The notes under the pieces are model-generated. The model was not told where the DNA came from and did no database searches. It saw nothing but the letters and a program-made list of their open reading frames with translations. A program made the position numbers and the translations under genes. Source: Phaeotremella fagi (lineage: Eukaryota > Basidiomycota > Tremellomycetes > Tremellales > Phaeotremellaceae). From it: a stretch of DNA of 64,000 bases. How positions within the stretch are numbered: position 1 is the stretch's first letter; every line of letters starts with the position of its first letter. The stretch covers positions 744,001 to 808,000 of the forward strand of contig BCHU01000009.1 in the NCBI GenBank assembly GCA_001599715.1. The letters are read 5' to 3'. Of the stretch, positions 32,813 through 45,391 are shown one piece after another.

Positions 32813-35652
32813 TCACATCCATTCCTCAGTCTCCCCGTACCCATCTCCAAACTCCCCTTCAACCTCCCCCTCCCGCTCCCCATTCGTCCAAGTAGAGGAA
32901 TTCTGAACCCCATCAAACCCAGGATATTTCTTACAAAGTCGTAAAGGGTTATGACCAATTCTTTGTTGCCAATGTTCATGTTCTGGACATACTGCGTAAC
33001 CAAAAGATATCGATTAGACTTTGTTTTCATATAGACAAAGATTGTGTACTTACGTTCACGATCGTTAATGGGTATCCCTTGGCCGAATTGCATTTCTTGC
33101 AAGGTTTGAGAGAAATAGGCTCGATCTGAGTGATATCATAATCAGTTCAATGCCAAATCCATCTTAAACTGCGACTCACGTTTCCCATTCTCATATCCAT
33201 GAAGATCACCGCATTTACCTTGAACCCCACTCAAAACCGCCTCGCCCTCAACCAAATCTTCAGAATCACCAACAGATCTTAAAAATCGATGTCGTAAAGC
33301 CGAATCAGCAGTTAACCGTTTCGTGCAATCCAATCTCAGTAATCTTAGACATAGATCTATAGCTGAATCTATAGATTCGATATGCTCTTTGGATTGTTGT
33401 TTGGTCGGATTCGTAAACGGTGGTGTATAGATGTGGGGGTTTAGTGTTAAGATGATTGACGTTAGGGTTGGGTTGTTATCGATTGTTGGGACGTTGGAGA
33501 TTATCGTTCGATCTTGATGGCCGTTAGTTGAGATTCTTTCGGTTGGTGATTGACTCACTATGCAAAAGTGCACATTTCTCCATTGCGCCTCTACCAAAAA
33601 TCGAGGATATCTCCATCAGAGCTTCGATATCGTCCGTCGAATTGAAAACAGGGAATTTATGAGTCAACATGGAAAGAAGCATCACTCCAGCTGACCAGAT
33701 ATCGATGGCTATAAAGGAGTTAAAATTATTTTCTTTCAATTTATACCAAAACACTTACCAACAGTTTGATCGGGACATTTTAGTAATACTTCAGGAGCTC
33801 TGAAACCTCTCGTACCAGCTCTATTAGTTTTGATAGCAGGTCGTTTATCCTCTTGTGGGAATCCAACACGACCTTCACCAAGTTTAGATCTTTTTCTCGC
33901 ATTGTAGACAGCCTGTTCCACAGCGGCTGTGTCTGACGTCGAAACCCTTGTCCCATGGAGTTGATCGAGCATCGCAGGATCATGTTGACATGTAGGGTTT
34001 CTAGGTGGAACATAACGCTTTTTGTTCAGATGATCAGTATTTTTGCTCTGTCAATCTAACGGCCCTGACCTACCTCAGCTAAACCGAAATCACATAAAAC
34101 ACCTGTTCCAGATTCATAGTCGAATAGGAAATTAGCTGGTTTAACATCCCGATGAATGATACCTCTTCTATGAATATCTTTGAGGGCTTGAAGCAGACTC
34201 TGCATGTATAAACGAATATGAGGTGGATCCATTAATCGATAAAATTGCTAAACTGTCAGTTTTCAGTGTTAATCTAGACTTACTCTAAAATCATCAGATG
34301 GATGATAAGGAAGAACAATAATGACTTGATCCTGTTCTCTGAACGCTGTAATAATCTGTGACACATTACGACAACCACTACATCGTCAGTTGACTTTTCA
34401 ACAATAGACTTACCGTAAACATTCTAAAATCTGGATTTCGTTCTCAATTCTTGCCGGTGAACTGGTGACTAAAATCTTCTTCAACGCAACTTTGACATCA
34501 CTTCTCAATTTTCTTGGATCTTCCGTTCCTTTGACCCCGGTCCAGTACTCGTTATCCCATTGATTATGACAACAATCGTATGCGAGATAAACGGAAGAGA
34601 ATGTTCCTAGTATTTTTATAATCAGTTTAACGTATCGGAAAAGTGAGAGAAATCTCACCCTCCCCTAGACGATCTACTACCCTGTATCTCATTTCTTGTC
34701 TTGACTTATCCGTCAGACCTTCAATGGAATGATACAAATTCTCGATATCACGTTTGACCATCGTTCGTTCCAGCATTGGTCGATAATCCATCTCGTACTC
34801 GTCTGAATCACCAGAATGATAACTACTCGGTGCATCATCCGTTTCGAACTCTGATTCAGCTTCACTAGACTCTTCGTTCGTGTCTGACCGTGCTTCCTGC
34901 TCGTATCCGACCTCAGCATCACTTTCTGGAATGATCGTGTCAATCTCTTGATCATCTGTTATCGTTTGTTTTTCTTTCCCTTCAATGACTGAAGTCATCT
35001 TATCAACAAATTGATGTTGAGGTTGGGATTGAGCAACAGCAGGTGGTGAGATCGTAGCAACGAATCGAGAGAGGGAAACCAAGTTTGGTGAAGGAGCAAC
35101 TGATTGAGGTTGTTGATCAACCACCATCTCATCTTCTTGATCACTCTCAAAATCATCGTCACCATATTGATCCATTCCATAAAGACGAGTAACCTCCGAA
35201 TCGTCCTGAAATCGATTCCCATTAGATCGTTCGACTTTCCCACCTTCCTCTGAGAAGAGTACACTGAGTTGTCCGGGACCGTTATCACTGGTAGCAGCTA
35301 GTTCGGCTATATCATTGTGATCTTGTGGCAGATACGAACTGGGACCGGAAACGGAAACAGTCGTGACCGTCCTCGAAGTACCTGAAGTTCGCGTTGATGG
35401 CAATTCAACATGTTTTTCTTGCATTTCTTCGAACGCTCTTCGATTCTCATCTTGAATTTGATAGTCTATAGTTGGGGTGGGTTCTCGGAGACGCTTCCCA
35501 ATTCGTGGTTGAGAAGTTGTAGATGTGGATGGATTGTTGATTGATTTTGATGATTCTGGGATGTTGGAGGTTATTGTTGTGGATTGATTGAGATATAAAA
35601 TAGAGGTTGATAGGGGTTTTGGCTTCGATTTTATAGTCTTGGATGAAGTCAT
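32813..35652 (-). CDS. CDC7: CDC7-type (DDK) protein kinase
   Basis: A multi-exon minus-strand gene from ATG 35652 to TGA 32813. A long acidic, disordered N-terminus (about 330 residues) precedes the kinase core: VVDRLGEGTFSSVYLAYD, VKVALKKILVTSSP, then the catalytic loop HRDVKPANFLFD and DFGLAERYVPPRNP. A kinase insert of about 60 residues separates DFG from GTRGFRAPEVLLKC, as in Cdc7, followed by AIDIWSAGVMLLSMLTHKFP and a second insert. The subdomain XI segment is CLRLLRLDCTKRLTADSALR. Last exons add a Cys/His-rich tail (HGYENGKHRAYFSQTL ... LCPEHEHWQQRIGHN). With its Dbf4 partner the kinase phosphorylates MCM helicase to fire replication origins. It shares a 333 bp divergent promoter with tryptophan synthase. 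Confidence 0.88.
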
Positions 35653-35985
35653 GTTGTGTTGCTACTATTCACCACCAAGAAGTGTTTTGAATAAGTAAAT
35701 GGATTGATTTAATAGTCAACAATATCACCACCCCCAGCGCTCAAACATGACTGGGAAAGAACAGGCGCGTGGCTAATTAAAGGGAGGGATGAAATAAAGG
35801 GAGAAAACAAACAAGAGTATCATTTACACGTGTATTTACCTAATCAGCGGAATCAAACTTATCAAATATCATCGATCGTTACTTAAAAGTCGAGTCGTAG
35901 TAGTGAGTAGATAGATATATAAGATATCAGATAGCTATACATATCCTTTATCCTTCAATTTTCAGTCATCAATATCACAATCAAC
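35653..35985. promoter_or_regulatory. Divergent promoter region CDC7/TRP5
   Basis: This 333 bp stretch lies between the start codons of CDC7 and tryptophan synthase. An AT-rich run with TATATAAG at about 35915 lies some 70 bp before the TRP5 ATG and could be a TATA-like element. No Gcn4/CPC1-type palindrome was confirmed. Confidence 0.4.
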
Positions 35986-38700
35986 ATGGCTGAAGCTATC
36001 AAAAAAGTCTTCGCTGCTAAAAAAGAACAGGTCAGTCTCTCCTTTTCTCTAAATCAGCTCTCTTACTGACCTATACACTACAGGATCAAGCGTAAGTTCA
36101 ATTCAAGTATCCTTAATATCCACTCACGATTAATCTCAGTGCCTTCGTTACCTTCCTGACAGCAGGATACCCTACCAAAGATGCTACCGTTCCATTGATG
36201 TTAGCTTTAGAAGCTGGAGGTGCCGATATCATCGAATTAGGTGTACCTTTCAGTGATCCCATTGCCGATGGACCTACAATTCAATTTGCCAACACTGTGA
36301 GTGGAGGTCTGCATTACTTGAACTTAGCACTGATACTGCTTTATAGGTCGCTATCGAGAACGATGTTCACTATGCTGATTGTTTGGCTTATGTCAAAGAA
36401 GCAAGAGCTCAAGGTTTGAAAGCTCCTGTTCTGCTAATGGGTTAGTTTATCCTTTCTGATCTAAGTTATGAAACTAACAGAATACTCTACTAGGCTACTA
36501 CAACCCACTGATTGCTTATGGCGAAGAAAAAGCCGTTGTGGATGCTAAAGAAGCTGGTGCAAACGGTTATATCATCGTCGACCTTCCACCTGAAGAAGCA
36601 ATCAAATTCCGAGACATCTGTCGATCGTCTGGGTGAGTCTGAGCAGCTAGAAACGATCTCAGCCATCGACTGACTTCCTTAGTATGTCCTACGTCCCTCT
36701 GGTCGCTCCATCCACCTCCGTCAGCCGAGTCAAATTCCTCGCCAGTATCGCCGATTCTTTCATTTACGTCGTTTCCAAGATGGGAGTTACAGGGTCTTCA
36801 GCCGGTGTCGCCATTTCAGCATCTCTACCTGAACTTCTAGCTCGTGTTCGATCTTTCACACCCGTCCCACTTGCTGTTGGTTTCGGTGTCGACAACAGAA
36901 CACATTTCGATTTCGTCACTTCAGCTGGAGCAGATGGTGTAGTCATTGGAACTAAAGTTATCAAAGTCGTTCAAGAAGCTGCCAAGACAGGTACAGCTCC
37001 AGCAGCATTAGAAGCCTACTGTCGTGAAATTTCTCTCAAAGGTCAACCAATCGTTCCTTTAGGTCGTAAAAACATCCCTGCTGATGCAGCCGGTCACCCC
37101 GAACCAGTCTTACCAATTCCAGTCGAACAATCTAAAGAGAGTAACGAGCTTAAAGTTGAAACCGCAACGAGATTACCTTCGAAATTCGGTGTCTTCGGTG
37201 GTGCTTTCGTTCCTGAATCATTGGTTGACTGTTTGGAACAATTGGAGGACGCTTATATCAAGGCTGCTGCTGATCCTGAATTCTGGAAGGAGTTTGAAGA
37301 AATGTTTGGTTACATGAATAGACCTAGTAATCTTTATTTGGCCGAGCGTTTAACTGAACACATGGGAGGGGCGAAAATATACTTAAAGTGAGTGGGAAAA
37401 CGTAGTCTGCGGCTGATATTCAGACGAGAGGATTTAAATCATACAGGATCGCATAAACTGAACAACGCCGTTGGTCAGGTGAGTTTTGAGATAAATGCTC
37501 TCGTTCTAGAGCTAATTCATCTAAAGATCCTGCTCGCTAAACGTTTGGGTAAAAAGAGGATCATTGCAGAGACTGGAGCTGGTCAACATGGTGTTGCTAC
37601 TGCTACAGTTTGTGCTAGATTCGGAATGGAGTGTGTCATCTACATGGGAGCAGAAGATGTCAGGAGACAAGAATTGAACGTTTTCAGAATCAAGATGTTG
37701 GGAGGAAAGGTGAGCTGGGCGGATTCACCATCAGATTTGATTCTGACACTTCCAAGGTTGTTCCAGTAACGTCAGGTACTCAAACGCTGAAAGACGCCGT
37801 CAACGAAGCTATGAGAGAATGGGTCACACGTTTAGACACGAGTCATTATTTGATTGGATCCGCTATCGGACCCCATCCATTCCCAACGATTGTTAGAGAT
37901 TTCCAAAGAATCATTGGTCGTGAAATTAAATCCCAATTCGCTGAACTTGAAGGTGGTTTACCTGCTGCTGTTGTCGCATGTGTTGGTGGAGGTAGTAACG
38001 CTATCGGTACTTTCTACGACTTTGTTCCTGATGAGAGTGTCAGGTTGATCGGTGTTGAGGCTGGTGGTCATGGTGAGCAATGTTTTTTGTTGGCGTGTAC
38101 AAAGCTAATAATGATGTTAGGTCTGGATACGAACGGTCACTCTGGTTCGTTAATCATTTCGATGTGGAATAATGCTAACCATCTTTTTAGCAACTTTAAG
38201 TAAAGGTGTCATAGGTGTTGTTCACGGTGCCAATTCATATATCATTCAAAGTCCAGAAGGTCAACTTGTCCCAACCCATTCCATCAGTGCCGGTAGGTTA
38301 CAGCGTATCTCGTCTGCGAAGCCTAACAAACACCTTTAGGTTTGGATTACAACTCTGTCGGACCTGAACACAGTCATCTGAAAGACATCGGTAGAGCTGA
38401 ATACATAGCCGCAGACGATTTCGAATGTTTACAAGCGTTCAAACTATGTACCGAGTTGGAAGGTATTATTCCAGCTCTTGAATCTTCACATGCTATCTGG
38501 GGTGGTTTACAATTGGCCAAGACCTTACCTAAAGATAAAGCCATTGTCATGTGAGTTGCCAAGGCATTCATAATCGTATCACAAACTGATTAAATTTCAG
38601 TTGTTTATCTGGAAACGGTTCCAAGGATGTTGCCGAGGTCTTGCTTTTCTTGAAGGACAAAAAATGGGCTGATAAGCTTAACTGGCACGTTGCTGAGTAA
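35986..38700 (+). CDS. TRP5: Bifunctional tryptophan synthase (alpha-beta fusion)
   Basis: Gene from ATG 35986 to TAA 38698-38700 with many exons, including an 8-nt exon GATCAAGC at 36084-36091 between exon 1 and the exon starting 36143. The joined start reads [20 protein letters not shown]. Alpha part: [38 protein letters not shown] (catalytic Glu and Asp), IVDLPPEEA and VTGSSAGVA. The linker near residue 270 leads into the beta part: [34 protein letters not shown] (PLP Lys in the HK), [50 protein letters not shown] and [12 protein letters not shown]. It carries out the last two steps of tryptophan synthesis with indole channelling. This single fused polypeptide is the normal fungal form. 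Confidence 0.95.
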
Positions 38701-38944
38701 TGATCTCTGAAGATAAGAGTTCATTGGGTATGTAGAAATGTGTTCTGTAAATTATGAATGCATCTCAATCATGGGTAGTATCAAGTTGCGTAGTCTTTCA
38801 AGTTATACTTTGCATGGTATATTATATTTATGTTAGAATTACAAATTATGACCAGCATATAGAAACGAGACATTGGTTCTAAAATATCCTTCGAATCAAT
38901 AGAAGACAAAGCTGTTTAAAAGTCCATGAGGAACAGAGAATTAA

Positions 38945-40830
38945 TTAATGATAAGATGATTCAGTTCTAGTTGGAACAGGTCTTCTAAACATGACGTTCA
39001 AAGAATGAGTTTTCTTCAAAGAAGTCTTGTAATTCGGAGCTAACCAATCTGATTTCTCAGAGAGATCAGGTGTACGTGGAAGACCCGAGATATCCTTGTG
39101 TAGAGCACCATGTTCGTTAACTGAAAGATTTGAGAATTGTAATGAAGGGATGATGAGACCTGAAGATTCTTCATCTGAGATATCGGGTGAAGTTGACAGA
39201 GATGGAGTTTGGGGGTTATCGATCTTTGGGGTTGAAATTGGAACAGGGACGTTGCTGGTAACGTTAATTCCTAGACCTTTAGGTTCAGAACTTGAATTTG
39301 AAGAATGAGAGGCGGTAACCACTGTCGAAGCTAAAGGCGATACTACCCTTGCATTAGGTGAAGATGAATTATTACGGTTGAACGCGTTAGATCTAGATCC
39401 GAAAGTATGAACAGTCGGTGACCCATTAGGTGAATGAATGACAGCAGGTGCAGTAGACGGTCTACCCCTTCCAGCTTTCTTAGCACCGAACCCACTGGCC
39501 GGAGCGACAGTTTTAGAAGTGTTGGCAACGTTATCAGGCCAAGTTCCTTGTACGATCGGTGGAGACGCTGAAATACTGATTCGTTCTCTTTCGTTCGAAT
39601 TCAAAATTCGTGAAACTACCATGGGGTATTGATAAGGTGGTGAACCAACTGATTCGGGTTGGACCATCCTTTGTAAAGCGACGGTTGCAGAGGGATGGAT
39701 CCAAACTGAGAGATTCACCATTCGACAGTTCGAATGGACGTTGGGGAAATAATCTGATATTTTTCGAGAACCATCTTCGAGGGAGATTGGGACTGGTGCT
39801 GTTGGTGGATATCTATTGGGTTTGGTTAGTGGATGTCACTCTTTTGATTGTTTAGGATTTGAGACATACGGCCATGGCATTTGACCACCCTTCAATCCAC
39901 CTCTTTGTTCGATAACTATCATCTCCTCCTTACTCATTTCAACTCCCCAGAGTGTAACTCTGTTCAACAGAGTTACTGCTCTTCCATCAGCACGTAGTAG
40001 TGCAGCTTTGAGTTCATCGATCGTACTCTCAGGATCAATATCAACAGGAACGGGTGGTGGAGTCGAAAGAAGATTCTGTGAACTTGATCCAACACGAGGT
40101 GAATCTCTTGGAGATTGGATTCGACTGTCGACCGGTGCAGCGAAATGAGCTAACAGAGTGATAGGGACGATATCTGGATGAAAAGCATCAGTTCAACTAT
40201 CTTTCCTATATCAGTTAGCTAAAATCCGACTTACTCGAAGTTGATCCTTCAGCCGTACGAACTAAGATTGAAATCATGTCTGATTCATTGTTAACGGCTT
40301 CAGGGAACCAATCTCTGATGGTTAACTCTCTATCTTGGATTTTGGGCATTCCCCAACCCGCTGAACCTAAACTGACAGCTAATTGTTCTGGATCGTCTAG
40401 ACAGAAGGATGGAAATGAGGTGATCAGGTTAACTGCCGTTGCGTATCTCTCTGTATAAGCTTGAGCTTGATAGTGAGCTTGCCATGGGATGGAGACCTAT
40501 CAATGGGATCAGTTTACTCCATTTTCACCGTCATACGGGGTTTCGACATACCTTGAAAATACTAGTCGCAACATTTCCAGTTTTCTCAGCGACAGCTCTT
40601 CTTATATCTGAAACCCCCAAATCCGGGTTAACGTTGATATAGAACAAATTCTTCTCTCCGTCCTCAGTCGTTGGCATAGGATCTATCGCAACTCGAAGTC
40701 GAATAGTTGGAGGTGGTGGTGGTGATTGAATTTCAATGATTGTAGGTGAAGGGACATGTTCTGGATGAGTGGCCAAAGGTGAACCGACCAAAGGGGAACT
40801 CTTCTTCCTACGTCCGAAAAACGATGGCAT
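38945..40830 (-). CDS. Uncharacterised protein with disordered C-terminus
   Basis: A minus-strand gene starting at ATG 40830 (MPSFFGRRKKSSPLVGSPLA) and ending with the frame 38945-39721, with three or four short introns. The N-terminal half looks folded: an alternating hydrophobic segment starting IRLRVAIDPMPTTEDGEKNL and a ubiquitin-like or RA-like pattern (INVNPDLGVSDIRRAVAEKT). Further on are SLGSAGWGMPKIQDRELTI and RDWFPEAVNNESDMI, and then a segment with TLLNRVTLWGVEMSKEEMIV. The last 250 residues are Ser/Pro/Thr-rich and likely disordered, ending RPVPTRTESSYH. No catalytic motif is recognisable. The folded part may be a beta-grasp adaptor domain, but this is inference from residue pattern only. 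It converges on TRP5. Confidence 0.7.
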
Positions 40831-41238
40831 CGTTAAAGAGGGAAACGATGAGTTGAAGACCTTGGTCGATGATGAGAAAATCCAGATATGACAAAAAGAG
40901 TGTGTTGGAAGAAGTGATGACTAATAATATAAAATAGAAATTAAGCTAGTGAAAGGTGGATGATGAGAAAGAGATTCGTTGAGTCATAAACAATTCCCAG
41001 ACTGACTAGACATATGTATTCAAATGTCTCGGTCCAACCAACGCGTCCTTTACTCGATTGAAATATATGTAAAATGTATTTCTAGAAGTACGTGCGAGAA
41101 TTCTATCAAAAGTATTGATCGACAGTTTCAGCCGCAAACGGGAAAGGAAAAGGTAAAAGTCAAAAAAAGTAACGACCGTTTGAAAACATGGACCTTGGGC
41201 CTGGTTTATAACCTCAAAGTCAAAATGTAAAGCGAAGT

Positions 41239-41261
41239 AACGCCTTTACAGGTAAGGCGTT
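41239..41261. repeat. Inverted repeat, 8-bp arms
   Basis: AACGCCTT (41239-41246) and AAGGCGTT (41254-41261) form a perfect 8-bp stem with a 7-nt loop. The same arms recur at 41444-41489. Confidence 0.7.
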
Positions 41262-41443
41262 CTGACGGCGTATAGGGGATGATGTAAAGATTATCACGGG
41301 GTAGGTTAGAATACCCAAAGCAAAAAAAGAGTGTGATCTGACGATTGATTATGATTCGATGAGAACTAAATGATAGGGGTAAATGAAGGATCTGGTCACT
41401 CTGTTTCTAATTTATTCGAGAGATTGTAGTCTAAAAATCGAGG

Positions 41444-41489
41444 AACGCCTTCCGGGAAATATTCCTTCGCTTACGGTATGAAAGGCGTT
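41444..41489. repeat. Inverted repeat, same 8-bp arms, longer loop
   Basis: AACGCCTT (41444-41451) and AAGGCGTT (41482-41489) are the same arms as at 41239-41261, here 30 nt apart. Confidence 0.65.
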
Positions 41490-42999
41490 GGTGGTGGTTG
41501 AGGATAATTCGAAGTTGAAGAACGGTGTTCTTTTTACCTCTATCAGTAATCTGAAGTTTGAAATGAATATCGCTGATGTCGCGACATCTGCTTGGATATT
41601 CCAAGGAAAGTGAGTCAGCTACCAGGGAAACCCTACGTACTGAAGAGAGCAACAACGTATACAGCGCCCAGGCCCAAGGGGTCAACTAACAAGTTGGCTG
41701 CCCAAGATCATTCAATCTAACCAAAAACAAACAGGAATCGAAGGAATCTCCCAAATCCGATCAAAAGAACAGTTAGGTATTCGAGAACGATTCGGAATTA
41801 ATCGAGAATTGAGGCCGAGACTGCTTGAGAGAAGAATCTCGCATCTTACTGAGACAAAGGGCTGGAGTTCTATCGAACCATTTTACGATATGATAGGAGG
41901 AGGAAAGATCTAGAAGAGGATGATGAGAGAGGTTACAAACCAGATGTAAGACATTGAAACGTTGGGTTTTGGCCGGATGTGGTTATTTTCCATTGATTAA
42001 TGGTTCGGACAGGGTCCGTGCACGTGCGGATAAACTTGTTATTCGTGGCGCCACTTTTTACCGCCTCTCACCCAAATCCGTCAGATCCAACATCTCCAAC
42101 ACCACCCGCGCGACAATCGGATTATCTCACAGCCATCTTTTGTAATTCGGACAAGTTACCAAAACACTGCGCATTACATGAGAACTATCTCGAGTTGGTA
42201 GGTAGACACCCATATGTGGAGTCCATGTTAATTACTTATATCACCGTAAGGAGAATTTCTCGGTCTGAAATTCACCGTTTCATTATTCGGAGGCGCTTTT
42301 GCGATTCTTTTCCCACATGGTCGTGAACCTTGCACCATTTACATTCAAATATTGAAGAATCCGTTGAGATGAGATGACTTGTTCGAGCGGTTCTGAAATT
42401 CAAGGTTCACGATATCGAGAGGTTTCTTATCGTACCTAAACTATTCTGGTGCCTTCGGTGACTGTCTGCAAAACTTCGATGGAATTCACAAACAGGCACT
42501 GGGGAGAATGTCTCCGACTGGCGTATCTGAGAACACAAGTATCGCATGGTGCTTATCATCATGACTCGCCGAGACCGATGTCAAGAAGAAGAATCATGTT
42601 TGCTTCGTTGTATCATCATCTTTTCCAAGAATCCAAATTTTGGAGATTTAGACGATAGAGTTACAACCACTGAAACTTTTGTTGATCTTCTTGTTAGTCA
42701 CCAAAGACCAGTTTGCATTCAGTATTGAAACAACCTCCGAGTCATATTCAGTACGATCTGGAATATGTTCTAGCAGCGTCATGATGCGAAGATCTCAAGT
42801 GAGTCAAGTCGAGACGCCACTGTCAAGTAACATTTCGATCACGTTTGGGTTTGTAACTATCTAAGACATTTTCTTGTAATGTACTAACCTCGATAATCTT
42901 CACATTAAAGTGTGTTCACATTGATATAGACTGTCGATCATGATCCCTACCCAAAGACGTGTGCGTTGTCACTACCTGGTATCTATCTCTAATCTCTAC

Positions 43000-44843
43000 T
43001 CAATCCACCATCTTAGCTTTCCCTTTACCCTTAACATCTGGGAACTTCGAAGATCCCTCCTGATTCTGATTCCGATCAACAGAAGTCGTGGTCGCATGTA
43101 TCCCCAAAGAAGAATCACTGATGATCGAACCCCTCGAAACAGTTCTATGACCGTGTGAAGAAGTCCTGTTTATACTTTCAGAGCTATCATTTGGATGGAT
43201 AGTTTTATGAGATGAGGTATATGTTAAACCGGAGAAAGAAAGACCGGAGGGCGAGGTTCGACCACCATAAACAGCTTCATCACTTTCGTTCCTGCTTTCG
43301 AACGATACTTGATCGTCTTCATGATCACTATCCAAATTGTCATCAAGATTCGATACAAAATCTTCATCGTCCCAATAACTTGTATCCGGTTCTGGTGATA
43401 CCAAACGAAGTTTTTTGACACCTTTTCTTCTTGAGGACAGAGATGAAGATCGAATAGGATTTTTGAGACTGCTTTTCCTACTTTTGTCGCTGTCACGAGT
43501 TGAGATTGTCGAAGTGGATGGGTTTCTGGATATCAGAGTTGGAGTTGTTTTCTGTGCAATAGTAGTTAGACGAAATGAAGACGGAGGATTCGGGTTTAAG
43601 TGGCGATGCATTGGGTTGGATGGCGTGAGGGGGGATTCCATGAGTTCAATCGGACCTGCCGTTCTTGAACTATATCGGCGATCTGTTGGAGGGAGCATCG
43701 CCCCATCATGTCCCATATCACCATCATTGAAGCCAGGGACTGAAATCGCCTTCCTACCTTCGTTATCACTTCGCCATTCAGGAGTTGGCGGAACACCGCT
43801 AACGCTGATCTTCGGCAACCATGAATCACTGTTTCGTTTCGATTCAACGTCGTCCAGATCACTCGATCGAACTTCAATTGGTCGAGAGAAATTGTGGACG
43901 TCCTTCTCTTTCTTACTTTTACTGCCGGTCATGAAAAGGAAAGAATCTGTGCTGTTCGGTTTCGTGATGAAGAATGAAGATATCGTCGAAAGTGTCGATG
44001 GAGGTCTATCAGGAAGATCATTCGATCCAAGATCCAAAGTAAACTGTGTTCGATGAGTTAGCTCACAATACTGGTCGACTTCGACTAATCCACCAATAAA
44101 GAACTTACCCGTAATTTCTTACTTTCCCCGGAAACGAGTTGTTCATCCAAAGGCTGATTCAACCCTGATCTCAATTCATCAATCTGGTTTTTACTCCGAG
44201 TACCAGATCCTGATCCAGTCTGAGTTTCGATCTCCCGGAATCTGGATTCCCAATAATCAAGTTTAGAAACATTCTTTTCAGGTTCAACTTCCGAATCCAT
44301 CTTTGTTAGTCGTCTTTTGTGTTTTTTTGTCCGTATCCAAATCCCTAGATACAACATGAGCGACAATCCGACTATCGCACCCAGTAGTCCACCGGCTATT
44401 GCACCTTCATTGGTAGAATTACTACTAGATTGTTGGTCTGAAGTAGTGGAATTTGATGTTGACGTGATGCTATTCTGTGATATGCTGGACGTTGATTTCG
44501 GAGTTGGACTAGGTTGGGCACTGAGAATTCGAGAACCGTCTGTGGGAGATACTTCTTTTCGAGTCGTACTCGTGGTTGTGGAAGAATAAGCAAAGTCTGT
44601 CGGTACGTTTGACCCAACCCCTATTCCCGAGTCCAATGTGGTGGCAACGAATGATCCATCGTCAATCGTTTCGGGGCATGGATAATAAAGTGTCTGAACG
44701 GGCACACGGGTGGTAATCCAAATAGAACTAGTGACCGTTTGAGTCGTAGTAGACACCGTCGGATTCGGTGTAATAACGAGTTCTGTGACCGTGGGGTAAG
44801 TCGTCGTCCCCCATAAAATCTGACTAGGAATAAGTGAACACAT
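43000..44843 (-). CDS. Single-pass membrane protein with Ser/Thr-rich outer domain
   Basis: Two exons (44843-44109 and 44043-43000) join in frame to 592 residues. The N-terminal 150 residues are Ser/Thr-rich with TTTYPTVTELVITPNPTVST-like repeats, typical of heavily O-mannosylated extracellular stalks. A Gly-rich membrane helix (EGAIAGGLLGAIVGLSLMLY) is followed by a basic stop-transfer KKHKRRLTK. The cytoplasmic part of about 400 residues is Ser/Arg/Asp-rich and probably phosphorylated, ending GKGKAKMVD. No clear signal peptide is seen at the present start, so an upstream exon or a reverse-signal anchor is possible. The layout resembles Mid2/WSC-type cell-wall sensors or mucin-like receptors, but no WSC cysteine domain is present. 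Function is therefore unassigned. Confidence 0.75.
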
Positions 44844-45391
44844 ATTGATAAGCGATATCCGAATACTCGTGAAAACCTATCCTAAACCGATGTCACATTG
44901 ATACTGTTCGTAACTATCTTTCAAACGTTGGCGGTTTTTGTCTTGCAACACCAGTCGGCAGTAAAGTGATAACAACTATCGTGAGATCTAGAGGGGGTAA
45001 GTATAAAAACATCGTGAGAAGATCAAAACGTTTGATGGATCCCTTGGATCTTCAATCTCAAGACGCATCCTGGAAAACGATAAGATTGCATTACCCCCCT
45101 ACGACAAAGGAGTTGAAAGAATTGGGGTGATCGAACGGTAGGCTCTTGCTCCTTGTCATCTGCAGTATTTTGCTATGATGTTATCATTCCTTAGCCCTGT
45201 AAAGGTATCGTTGTCACTTTCAATCTCGTTTATGTTGATCTTGAGATTGGATCTGAAGGTACTTATCTATGTGTTGCAAAAGTTTAAATGAGCCCTCCGT
45301 TTTACGAAGGATGTCTTCAAAGCATAGACCCTCAAAGTGAAGTCTAACACAACATAGTAGGAATAGAGATAGAAATAGAGATAGAACCGAA
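44844..45391. other. Divergent intergenic stretch
   Basis: A 548 bp stretch between the membrane-protein start and the next plus-strand gene. Only short frames without support were found. A purine-rich run of AGAAATAGAG units immediately precedes the start at 45392 and is likely 5' UTR. Confidence 0.4.

Larger units (their letters stand above)
40831..42999. other. 2.2-kb gene-free stretch with paired inverted repeats
   Basis: This is the largest gap in the window. Short frames occur on both strands, but none has a start, intron joints or recognisable composition. Two inverted repeat pairs with the same arms, AACGCCTT and AAGGCGTT, lie at 41239-41261 and 41444-41489. It may include promoter and 5' UTR sequence of the gene starting at 40830 and 3' sequence of the membrane-protein gene, or an unrecognised noncoding RNA. 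Confidence 0.4.

Noticed and set aside
41431..41685. 84-residue minus-strand frame in the 2.2-kb gap
   Set aside because: It lacks an ATG start, has no recognisable domain and overlaps the inverted repeat.
43415..44056. 213-residue plus-strand frame opposite the membrane-protein gene
   Set aside because: It is antisense to an exon with good splice joints and a membrane protein layout; its own composition is not protein-like.
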